DNA from: Photorhabdus sp. CRCIA-P01
GTDB lineage: Bacteria; Pseudomonadota; Gammaproteobacteria; Enterobacterales; Enterobacteriaceae
NCBI RefSeq assembly: GCF_003545805.1
Contig: NZ_NMQR01000004.1
Coordinates: forward strand, 1 to 64,000
DNA length: 64,000 bases
Direction: 5' to 3'
The translations under genes were made by a program, and so were the position numbers. Shown here piece after piece: positions 10,401 through 17,212 of this stretch. Position 1 is the stretch's first letter; the number at the start of each line of letters is the position of its first letter. The notes below the pieces were generated by a model, which was not told the origin of the DNA, searched no databases, and saw only the letters and a list, made by a program, of their open reading frames with translations.

Positions 10401-10815
10401 TAAATTACAGGGCCATAAAAGTAACAAAGTATTCACCAGCTGTCCATAAAGACCTTGAGCTAAATCATAAAAACCTGCAAATTTTAACAATTTTTTTTAA
10501 AAATTAGCAAAAATTGATAACTAATAGGCTAATAAATCCTCTAGAAGGATATTTTCACCTAACCTTTTGAAACGTATAAATAGATATAATGAATCATTAC
10601 CGCAAGGAAATAGTTAAGTATTTATTTAAAAAGTATAGATACCAAATCATCACTTATTGACTTTAAACACAACGACGATTCCATTAGATTATAAATGTAG
10701 CTCAAATCAATAAAACCGAGGGGCTAAAACTGGCTATCAGAAAGGAATAATAACAAATATGTGAGGAACCACCAGCAACAGCTCTACGTAACTCCTGCTG
10801 GTGGGAAAAATGGAC
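10401..10815. other. AT-rich gap with one stem-loop
   Basis: No gene was seen between the PdhR operator and the ERIC. The only clear structure is a 9-bp stem (10769..10777 with 10796..10804) around an 18-base loop, without a T run on either strand. In E. coli the pdhR upstream neighbour is aroP; no trace of it remains. Confidence 0.5.
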
Positions 10816-10942
10816 TATACCCTATGGATTTCAAGATGCATCGCGACGGCAAGGGAGTGAATCCCCGGGAGCATAGCGAACTATGTGACCGGGGTGAGCG
10901 AGTGCAGCCAACAAAGAAGCAACTTGAAAGATAACGGGTATA
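10816..10942 (+). repeat. ERIC repeat, copy 1
   Basis: This 127-bp imperfect palindrome begins TATACCCTATGG and ends GATAACGGGTATA. Its core (GAATCCCCGGGAG, then GTGACCGGGGTGAGCG) is recognisably the enterobacterial repetitive intergenic consensus. The central stem is closed by a CGAA loop. It ends two bases from the stop codon of the neighbouring lipoprotein gene, so it forms that gene's 3' end. Confidence 0.92.
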
Positions 10943-10944
10943 TA

Positions 10945-11313
10945 TTAAAACCAATAGCGAGTCTCTTCATGCCACCCTTTTTTATACATACAGGATGAAA
11001 TTATCCAACGCCTTGACGATTCATTTTTATCCCAACGCTTAACCTCTGTTTTTGGCAAAGTAATGTAATGATTACAGGATTTATCATCGTCCTCGTCTTT
11101 ATCTTTACAGGAAAAACGTTTTGTCTCGAAAGAATGAACAACTTCTCTGGTCCAGTCTGATGGTAATTGAGAATAACCAAGGGCTTTACATTCAGAATAA
11201 TCCCTGTCTCTTTCATACTGAGTTGCTCCTGGTTTTTCCCACGATGTACAACCGGTTAATAAAGTAAATAATATAATTAAAGGAATAATGGTGATTTTTT
11301 TTATGGAATTCAT
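10945..11313 (-). CDS. Small lipoprotein of unknown function
   Basis: This 122-residue protein has a lipoprotein signal: a lysine-containing N-terminus (MNSIKKITI), a hydrophobic stretch and the lipobox LLTGC. The mature part is polar, with five further cysteines and acidic and aromatic clusters (KDKDEDDDKS; the tail WHEETRYWF). ATG at 11313 is chosen over an upstream TTG because GAGG sits nine bases before it and it opens a clean signal peptide. It heads the leftmost of several short minus-strand genes of the accessory segment. I do not recognise the family; a periplasm-facing lipoprotein is all that can be supported. Confidence 0.75.
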   Translation of the reverse strand: MNSIKKITIIPLIILFTLLTGCTSWEKPGATQYERDRDYSECKALGYSQLPSDWTREVVHSFETKRFSCKDKDEDDDKSCNHYITLPKTEVKRWDKNESSRRWIISSCMYKKGWHEETRYWF

Positions 11314-11361
11314 AAAAAAATGCCTCAAATAACACTAAAGAAAATAATCAGGGAAATTAAA

Positions 11362-11634
11362 TTAGAATTTAAAAGTCCCTCTAATACGGTAACTCTCTTT
11401 TTCAAAAGATGGACTTCCACCAGATTGTATAATTTGTCTGTCTTGGATTGATGTGTTTTTATCAAAATCAGGCATAGGATGCGTGGTACTGACTTTGACT
11501 TCTTCACCCGAAATTATATCTTTGACATTACATTCAAGATAACCACAGGTTGAAACATAAGCATCACTTAACCGTGGCATGGAACATCCTGTAATCATAA
11601 ATATTGATAACAAAGCAATGAGAAATTTATTCAT
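11362..11634 (-). CDS. Small lipoprotein of unknown function
   Basis: This 90-residue protein has a signal peptide (MNKFLIALLSIFMITGC) ending in the lipobox ITGC, so it should be lipidated. The mature region has two further cysteines (STCGYLEC) and is otherwise polar, ending RIRGTFKF. It is followed after 48 bases by the other small lipoprotein gene on the same strand, so the two may be co-transcribed. I do not recognise the family. The signal sequence makes a real gene likely despite its size. Confidence 0.7.
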   Translation of the reverse strand: MNKFLIALLSIFMITGCSMPRLSDAYVSTCGYLECNVKDIISGEEVKVSTTHPMPDFDKNTSIQDRQIIQSGGSPSFEKESYRIRGTFKF

Positions 11635-11706
11635 TTCTAATATCCTTAAATTGCTGTATATATTATAAAAATTTAACTTAAATGAAAAACCATATAAAAA
11701 GAGAGA

Positions 11707-11901
11707 TCATTTCTTACGTTCGAGTAAGTAATATCTACATATGCATTTTATCTTTCTGGCATTCCACGGAATATCAGAACAATATCCCCTCAGAGAGAAA
11801 TATATATTCTTATCGCCAAGAAAAACCTGCTTTATTGGTGATCCATTAACACCAAAGAGTAACAGGCTAGATAAAAAACATGAAATAATTAATATTTTCA
11901 T
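11707..11901 (-). CDS. Possible small secreted protein
   Basis: This 64-residue frame starts at ATG 11901 and opens with a plausible signal peptide (MKILIISCFLSSLLLFGVNG). A basic, cysteine-containing tail (YCSD, IKCICRYYLLERKK) follows. No good ribosome site precedes this ATG and no family is recognised. The coding call rests on the signal peptide and on its position among similar small genes. An overlapping plus-strand frame at 11741..11965 looks less likely. Confidence 0.4.
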   Translation of the reverse strand: MKILIISCFLSSLLLFGVNGSPIKQVFLGDKNIYFSLRGYCSDIPWNARKIKCICRYYLLERKK

Positions 11902-11979
11902 GCATTTAAAACTGGCTAATAAATACAAAGTTCCATCTTATAAGATACCAAAAGACATACAGTGATTTTATTTGTTGTA

Positions 11980-12201
11980 TTAACGGCTATCCTCTCCATC
12001 TTCCACATATTCCAATATATCTCCAGGTTGACACTGCAAATGTTTACAAATTTTTTCCAGCGTCTCGATACGAATACCTTTTATTTTGCCATTTTTCAGC
12101 AATGATAGATTTTGCTCGGTGATACCAATAATTGCAGCCAATTCTTTAGACTTTACTTTCCTTTTCGCTAAGATCACATCCAATCTTATTATAATACTCA
12201 T
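11980..12201 (-). CDS. Small XRE/Cro-type DNA-binding regulator
   Basis: This 73-residue protein is essentially one helix-turn-helix domain: KSKELAAIIGITEQNLSLLKNGKIKGIRIETLEKICKHL covers the five helices at about residues 17 to 56, and QPGDILEY is typical of the family. It resembles the short YozG-type regulators. It starts eight bases after the stop of the DUF2975 membrane protein gene and is probably translationally coupled to it. Such regulators often sit beside DUF2975 genes (YoaS/YozG in Bacillus, from memory), so the pair is probably one functional unit. Its targets are unknown. Confidence 0.85.
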   Translation of the reverse strand: MSIIIRLDVILAKRKVKSKELAAIIGITEQNLSLLKNGKIKGIRIETLEKICKHLQCQPGDILEYVEDGEDSR

Positions 12202-12209
12202 GATGATTC

Positions 12210-12788
12210 TCAGATAAAATAACGTTGCTCATCGCTGATCCTCTTAGATTCACGCATAATTAAGCTAAATATCAAAAGGAATACACCAAACATAATAATA
12301 AACAGAGATTCTGAATTAACGCCAAACGAGAAACTAAATACCCGTTGTCCTTTTACTAAATCCACAGATAACGCCATTCCTTGTAATGTATTAATCACAG
12401 GGTAAAGCAGTTGCTCCAAAATCATCAGGAAACCAATAATACATGAAGCGGAAATATTACGGTTACTCCATATTTCACCTTTAGCAAGCCGGAAAAATAA
12501 AATTCCGATTAACACATAAGAAACAGTTGATATGATTAGAGGTATCGTATCCAGCGAGATATAAAGCACCTCACTTAATAAAGATTGCTTAAATCCTTTT
12601 GCAATTAATGCAGGCATTAGATCGCTATATGCCTGAAGAACAGCTTGACGAGTGGTATCATGCCATAACGACCAAGACGCAATATGGAACCCCATATCAC
12701 CAATTGCCATAACAGCAGCAATAATAATAGCCAGAAAGCTGAGTAGCTTGATTCTGGGATTCGTTACAAACTCCTGTTTACCACACAT
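12210..12788 (-). CDS. DUF2975-type membrane protein
   Basis: This 192-residue protein has four predicted membrane segments: about 15 to 35 (LLSFLAIIIAAVMAIGDMGF), 75 to 98, 112 to 132 and 155 to 178 (LFIIMFGVFLLIFSLIM). This layout, and the regulator gene immediately downstream, fit the DUF2975 family, whose function is not known. No catalytic motif is visible. The start ATG has only a weak ribosome site. It is transcribed away from the invertible fimbrial element, whose left end is 411 bases upstream, so a promoter pointing left out of that element could also read into this gene. Confidence 0.7.
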   Translation of the reverse strand: MCGKQEFVTNPRIKLLSFLAIIIAAVMAIGDMGFHIASWSLWHDTTRQAVLQAYSDLMPALIAKGFKQSLLSEVLYISLDTIPLIISTVSYVLIGILFFRLAKGEIWSNRNISASCIIGFLMILEQLLYPVINTLQGMALSVDLVKGQRVFSFSFGVNSESLFIIMFGVFLLIFSLIMRESKRISDEQRYFI

Positions 12789-13198
12789 TGTGTCATTCCA
12801 TATACATGTTCAACTAAACTGTCGTTAAAGTACTTTAAAAGTTATCGTATGACAATAATTTTTTATCACTAAATAGACAGAATATGATTCAGGGTAATTT
12901 GAAAACTGTCATTAATTTATTGATAGAAAAAGAAAAAAGTAATTATCCCTCCCAAAGCAATTTATCCGCCACAGCGATATTTTGTCATGAAGGTTAACAG
13001 TGCCGTTTACACAGAAAGCCTTTTTAAAGCTCAATACCAAAAAATTCATAAAAATAGCTAATGTATCTCTTTTGCGAATCTGGAGGTCTTGGTTTTTGGG
13101 CAACGATAGGAACGGACGGAACGCGAAGAAAAAGTTGCTTAAGGTTGTGATGGCGCTTTCAGTGGAAGCCAGTTTCTGACACGGGACAAAAAACCGAA
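12789..13198. other. Gap left of the invertible element; no confident gene
   Basis: No recognisable gene. A minus-strand frame from about 13190 to 12912 is open for roughly 90 codons but has no convincing start, ribosome site or family signature. It could be a decayed gene or chance. Confidence 0.4.
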
Positions 13199-13224
13199 CA
13201 TTTAGAGTTATTTTGTTCGGTTAT
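13199..13224 (+). repeat. Left inverted repeat of the fimbrial switch
   Basis: It is identical over 26 bases to the reverse complement of 13489..13514, and the match ends abruptly on both sides. This arm also sits in a short palindrome, CCGAACA (13194..13200) against TGTTCGG (13214..13220), that the right arm lacks. Confidence 0.93.
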
Positions 13225-13488
13225 CTTCAACCGCCGCCGCAGTATATGGAAAATTTCATAATTTAAAAGCTATTTTTTGTATCTTTTTGTAAAAAATTAC
13301 TTATTTTTTTGATTTCAAAAGGAAATTATTTCTTACATTATGAATATTGCGGGCCGTCGAAAGGTTGTTTTTTGAACGATGTGATATTCGTTTTCTCATG
13401 CTAAAGGCTGAGATCCTCAAACTAAACGATATAAGCCAGAAGTCATTTCATGACGTGAATATTTTTTTGTAAATATTTCATCAAGTTA

Positions 13489-13514
13489 ATAACCGAACAA
13501 AATAACTCTAAATG
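13489..13514 (-). repeat. Right inverted repeat of the fimbrial switch
   Basis: It is the perfect reverse complement of 13199..13224. It ends 94 bases upstream of the fimbrial major subunit start codon, leaving room for a leader but not for another gene. Confidence 0.93.
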
Positions 13515-13608
13515 ACTAGTAAACGCACCGCTTTAGCGGCCGACTGTTTAATCTGTCGTGATGTTGTTTTAGGCAAAATGTATCGAATAGATAAAAGGAA
13601 TAGATGAA

Positions 13609-14166
13609 ATGAAAAAGCAAATTTTGAAGACTTGTGTGGCAGCTGCACTGTGCTTGGGAGGAATGTCGCAGGCTATGGCTGATACGGTTAATGGTGCTGG
13701 TACTCTGACAGTGAACTCAACAGTGACCGCAGGGACTTGTACGTTTAAAGCAATACCTACTGTTGATCTCGTCGCTTCGACATCAGCCTTTCCTAAGGCA
13801 GTAGGCGGACTGGCAGGTGGACTAGAAGAGGTCAAGATTGAAACACAAAACTGCCCCCAGTGGAGCAATGACCAGGCCAAAGCTAAGTTGGAGGTTACAG
13901 GTGCCCCAGCAGGCACTAATTACTTTCAGCTTAAAAGCACCGCTTCTGGTACCCCTATAATCGCAGACCATGCGGTTAGTCTGACGATTAATGGTGAGCA
14001 AGTGAAATCAGGAACAGCAATTGACCTAAGCGATGCCAAATACAAAGCCGCAGTAGGCGATGATAATGCCATCATGCTTAAGGCAGGGCTGGTTAATCTT
14101 GGTACAGGTGTGGTAGCCGCAGCACAATCCAAAGCAGATCTGACCTTCAAGCTAACTTATAACTAA
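13609..14166 (+). CDS. Fimbrial major subunit (pilin)
   Basis: This 185-residue secreted pilin has a signal peptide cut after about residue 24 (LGGMSQAMA, then DTVNGAG). The mature domain has the two cysteines of the pilin disulfide (AGTCTF and TQNCPQW) and ends in the beta-zipper-like FKLTYN with a penultimate tyrosine, as in chaperone-usher pilins. ATG at 13609 follows AAGGA; an ATG five bases earlier leads to an immediate stop. It is first in the operon behind the invertible element, and a stem-loop after it probably favours its expression over downstream genes. Its base composition is closer to the chromosome than that of the following genes. Confidence 0.9.
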   Translation: MKKQILKTCVAAALCLGGMSQAMADTVNGAGTLTVNSTVTAGTCTFKAIPTVDLVASTSAFPKAVGGLAGGLEEVKIETQNCPQWSNDQAKAKLEVTGAPAGTNYFQLKSTASGTPIIADHAVSLTINGEQVKSGTAIDLSDAKYKAAVGDDNAIMLKAGLVNLGTGVVAAAQSKADLTFKLTYN

Positions 14167-14201
14167 TCAACGCCGTTAGGCATCAGGAACACATAGCCGT
14201 G

Positions 14202-14225
14202 GAATTGGACAGGGAGGTCCAATTC
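14202..14225 (+). other. Intercistronic stem-loop after the pilin gene
   Basis: A perfect 9-bp stem (14202..14210 with 14217..14225) and 6-base loop lie between the pilin and chaperone genes, with no long T run. Such hairpins commonly stabilise the major pilin message or partly stop transcription. Confidence 0.7.
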
Positions 14226-14266
14226 TTACTGACTCAACACCAAATCAGACACATTCAGGTGACTCA

Positions 14267-14992
14267 GTGAAAAGATTGATGACAGCAATGATGGTGGCCG
14301 GTCTGTTAAGCAGCGCGGTCACTGCCGCGAAAGCGGGAGGGGTGAGTATTGATGCCACCCGCATTATCTACCCGGCGGACCGCCACGCCGCCACTGCTTC
14401 ACTGCGCAACAGCAGTCAGGAGGCCGTCTATCTGATGCAGGTGGCAGTCAGTGCCGACCCTGCGCAGAAGCAGAAGAAGTCCGCGCCGTTTCTGGTGACG
14501 CCGCCCCTGTTTCGTATGGCGCCCGGCAGCCAGAATCAGGTGCGCATTATCAAAACCGGTCAGGCGCTACCTGCCGACCGGGAATCCCTGTTCTGGTTTA
14601 CCGCGAAGGCCATCCCGTTAAGCACCGAATCCGATAAACATTCCCGGCAGAGTGTCTCCGGCGGGATCCAGTTTGCTCTGGCCCACACGATTAAATTGAT
14701 GTATCGCCCGTCAGGATTGCCGGTTTTGCCGGAGCAAGGATTTGGTTCACTGCGCTTCAAACCGACAGCCGCAGGGATAACGGTCACGAATCCGTCACCC
14801 TATTACATCACCTTCATCTCCCTGAAAGTGGGCGGACAGGAGCTGATGACGAAGCAACAGAAAGAGAACATGGTCTCGCCGTTCTCTGCTCTGGCTTTAC
14901 CGCTCAAGGGGACGCATTACCCGACCAAAGTCAGCTGGACGGTGATTAATGACCTCGGCGGAGCATCATCCTATCAGGGGGAGATACCGTAA
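14267..14992 (+). CDS. Periplasmic fimbrial chaperone 1
   Basis: This PapD/FimC-like chaperone (241 residues) folds pilins in the periplasm by donor-strand complementation. A signal peptide (MKRLMTAMMVAGLLSSAVTAAKA) is followed by domain 1 with the family signatures VSIDATRIIYP and FLVTPPLFRMAPGSQNQVRI (the G1 strand), then RESLFWFTAKAIP. Domain 2 carries VTNPSPYYITF. The start is GTG behind AGGTGA. Its stop overlaps the next start (TAATG), so the two are translationally coupled. GC content rises sharply from here on. Confidence 0.92.
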   Translation: MKRLMTAMMVAGLLSSAVTAAKAGGVSIDATRIIYPADRHAATASLRNSSQEAVYLMQVAVSADPAQKQKKSAPFLVTPPLFRMAPGSQNQVRIIKTGQALPADRESLFWFTAKAIPLSTESDKHSRQSVSGGIQFALAHTIKLMYRPSGLPVLPEQGFGSLRFKPTAAGITVTNPSPYYITFISLKVGGQELMTKQQKENMVSPFSALALPLKGTHYPTKVSWTVINDLGGASSYQGEIP

Positions 14993-15561
14993 TGTTAAAA
15001 CCGTGGACCCTTATCAGACGGACCACCCTGGCCAGCCTGCTCTGCACCGCCCCCCTGTCCGGGGGAGCGAATCCCAACACGGCAGAACTGACGTTAGCAC
15101 TAACGCTGGAGCAGCCAACCTGTGAGCTTAATGTACAGACATCCTCCACTGTGAAGTTTTCGTCCGTACCGCTCACCGAGGTGCAGAACAGTGCGGGACA
15201 TATTGATTCTGTGAGCAGCAAACCCATTACGCTGGCGTTGTCAGGCTGTGCCGGGTCAGCCCGCGCGGGCCGTACCCCGGCCATTAAAATAGCCGGTTCC
15301 ACGTCAGAAGGCGACCCGACGTTATTTCGGGATAAAGCCTCCACAGTGTCGGGCAATGTGGGTTTTGGTCTGCGTTATCAACCACCGGCAGGCAAATTGG
15401 GGGACTACCTGAAAAATGGCGATTATGTGGATTTGGCCTCACCGGGTAACGCGGCCAAAGACCGTCAAATCACCTTCCAGATGGACATGCGACATGAATC
15501 CGGCACAGCGACCCCCGGTAAACTGACCGCGTACATTCAATTTCAATTTGACTATCACTGA
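14992..15561 (+). CDS. Fimbrial minor subunit
   Basis: This 189-residue pilin-domain protein has an N-terminal signal (LIRRTTLASLLCTAPLSGG). The pilin disulfide cysteines are at PTCELNV and LSGCAGS, and the beta-rich C-terminus is FQFDYH with the usual aromatic residue near the end. It is too divergent from the major subunit to be a recent copy and is placed between two chaperone genes, so an adaptor or minor shaft subunit is likely. The ATG overlaps the preceding chaperone stop by one base. Confidence 0.85.
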   Translation: MLKPWTLIRRTTLASLLCTAPLSGGANPNTAELTLALTLEQPTCELNVQTSSTVKFSSVPLTEVQNSAGHIDSVSSKPITLALSGCAGSARAGRTPAIKIAGSTSEGDPTLFRDKASTVSGNVGFGLRYQPPAGKLGDYLKNGDYVDLASPGNAAKDRQITFQMDMRHESGTATPGKLTAYIQFQFDYH

Positions 15562-15594
15562 GTACCGCTCAGGTAACCGGTTTCAGGAGGCATT

Positions 15595-16302
15595 GTGGAA
15601 ACAGGTCGGGCACTACTATTCTGGCTGGGGTTAGGCATGACCGGCACAGAACCCTGTCAGGCAGCCGGTCTCAGTCTGAATAAAACCCGGGTGATTTTTA
15701 CCCAGGGGGAACGGGCGCAGACACTGACGGTGGTCAATACCACCCCGCAGGCGTGGCTGGTGCAGGTCAGGATAACGGAAAATCAGGAGAAAACCGCACC
15801 GGCGTTTGTGGTGACACCACCGCTGTTCAGGCTGGAGGCTAACAGTCAGAACAGCCTGCGTATTTTGCCCGCGTTTAACCGTCCCCCCTTTCCGATGGAT
15901 CGGGAATCGCTCGGGTATGTGCGGATGAATGCCATCCCCGCGACTCAGTCAGTGACGGATGAGCCTGTTCGGGATCAGGCGTCGATGAGTGTCGGGATGC
16001 GGATCAAGTTTTTCTGGCGACCGCGTGACCTGCCGATGCTGCCGGAAGAGGCGTATGGACAGCTCCGCTTCCAGTCGCAACCCGATGGCATTAAGGCGTG
16101 CAATCCCACCCCTTATTTCCTGTCGCTGGACAGCCTCACGCTGGACGGACAGGCGCTCGATCTGAACCGCTATCCCTCCATGATAGCGCCGCAGGACTGT
16201 GTGACCTATGTCGGACAAGGGGGAAAAAAATCAGTGAGCTGGTCGATGATTAATGATTACGGCGGGGCTTCAAACCTATTTACCGCCAAAGTGGCGCGTT
16301 AA
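15595..16302 (+). CDS. Periplasmic fimbrial chaperone 2
   Basis: This second PapD-like chaperone (235 residues) starts at GTG four bases after a perfect AGGAGG. A signal sequence (LLFWLGLGMTGTEPCQAAG) precedes LSLNKTRVIFTQGERAQTL and the G1-strand signature FVVTPPLFRLEANSQNSLRI. The second domain has KACNPTPYFLSLDSL and ends VSWSMINDYGGASN, almost the same closing motif as chaperone 1 (VSWTVINDLGGASS). Chaperones 1 and 2 therefore look like old paralogues. It presumably serves particular subunits, perhaps the minor pilin or adhesin (inference). Confidence 0.92.
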   Translation: METGRALLFWLGLGMTGTEPCQAAGLSLNKTRVIFTQGERAQTLTVVNTTPQAWLVQVRITENQEKTAPAFVVTPPLFRLEANSQNSLRILPAFNRPPFPMDRESLGYVRMNAIPATQSVTDEPVRDQASMSVGMRIKFFWRPRDLPMLPEEAYGQLRFQSQPDGIKACNPTPYFLSLDSLTLDGQALDLNRYPSMIAPQDCVTYVGQGGKKSVSWSMINDYGGASNLFTAKVAR

Positions 16303-16332
16303 ATTCGCCCGTGTTTTATCCAGAGGTGGAAA

Positions 16333-17130
16333 GTGAAGAGAGTCAGTAACGGGAAGGTGCGAGCCTGCGGTGGGTCAATGATTTACCCCTTCTGTTTCGC
16401 CCTGCTGCTAGGGGGCCTGTTAAAGGCGCAGGCGGCGGAGAATCAGGGGCTGTCGTTCTCCCCGATGCAGTTATCGTATGTGGCTAAAGATAGCCCAGGC
16501 GGCGTGACGCTCAGCATGACGAATCACACCGAACAAGGCTATCTGGTCCAGGGATTTGTCAGCCCGATGGACCCCGATACCGGTCGCTTTGACACCAAAA
16601 CCGGGCAAGTTCCCCCTTTTGTCGTCCTGCCGCCGTTAAAGCGAGTCGAAGCCGGCGGGAAATTTTCATTCCGTATTCGCCAGCTGGGGGAGAAATTACC
16701 GCCGGATCGGGAATCAGCCTTTGTGGTCTCGCTGCGGGCTATCCCGGGTGTCGCTATACCGGACACAGGAGCGCCTGAGCGCCAAACCGGCAAGAATTCG
16801 CAGGTGCAGGTCGCCTTACAGATGAACATCCGGCTGTTTTATCGCCCTCGGGGCGTCCCCGCTCGGGATAACGCCACAGTGGCTAAACAGGTGAAATTTT
16901 CCCTTCAGGGAACGCAGTTGCGGGTAGACAATCCCACGCCCTATTTTCTGACCTTTTCGGTCCTGAAAGTGGGAACACAGCATGCGGATGACCCCACCCG
17001 TCAGGCGATAGTGCCCCCGAAAGGCCGACAAACCTATTTGTTTCAAACCCATTCGTTTACCGCCGGGACTCCGGGCCCACTGGTCTGGCGTTTTCCCGGC
17101 GACAGTCAGGATCGCCACGTCCCGTTATAA
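16333..17130 (+). CDS. Periplasmic fimbrial chaperone 3
   Basis: This third PapD-like chaperone (265 residues) is longer than the other two because of its N-terminus and some loops. It starts at GTG behind GAGGTGG. The signal sequence (FCFALLLGGLLKAQAAE) is followed by LSFSPMQLSYVAKDSPGG and the G1 signature FVVLPPLKRVEAGGKFSFRI, then RESAFVVSLRAIPG. Domain 2 carries VDNPTPYFLTF. It lacks the C-terminal INDxGGAS motif shared by chaperones 1 and 2, so it is the most divergent. Three chaperones with one usher is unusual for a seven-gene operon. Confidence 0.9.
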   Translation: MKRVSNGKVRACGGSMIYPFCFALLLGGLLKAQAAENQGLSFSPMQLSYVAKDSPGGVTLSMTNHTEQGYLVQGFVSPMDPDTGRFDTKTGQVPPFVVLPPLKRVEAGGKFSFRIRQLGEKLPPDRESAFVVSLRAIPGVAIPDTGAPERQTGKNSQVQVALQMNIRLFYRPRGVPARDNATVAKQVKFSLQGTQLRVDNPTPYFLTFSVLKVGTQHADDPTRQAIVPPKGRQTYLFQTHSFTAGTPGPLVWRFPGDSQDRHVPL

Positions 17131-17212
17131 ACCCGCCGCATCTGCGGACGGTATACCGGCAAAGTGACCTCAAGATTAACAGCATAAGCTTAATTAGAAG
17201 CAGAGATGAGCT

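Larger units (their letters stand above)
13199..13514. promoter_or_regulatory. Invertible promoter element (fim-like phase switch)
   Basis: Two perfect 26-bp inverted repeats (13199..13224 and 13489..13514) flank 264 bp of AT-rich DNA directly upstream of a fimbrial major subunit gene. This matches the design of the fimS switch of E. coli (314 bp) and the mrp switch of Proteus, where a tyrosine recombinase inverts a promoter. Inside, a rightward promoter candidate (CTGAGA at 13408..13413, 16 bases, TATAAG at 13430..13435) faces the operon. A leftward TATACT (13241..13246) with a weak -35 faces away. Which orientation is ON cannot be decided from sequence. No recombinase gene is nearby, so it would act from elsewhere. 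Confidence 0.85.

Noticed and set aside
10816-10942. 127-bp palindromic repeats as an undescribed MITE
   Set aside because: Length, core sequence and ends identify them as the known ERIC family. Only the link to the IS630 end and the stem changes are kept as findings.
13199-13514. Inverted repeats as ends of a small insertion sequence
   Set aside because: There is no coding capacity between them and no target duplication outside. The position before a pilin gene and the size fit an invertible promoter better.
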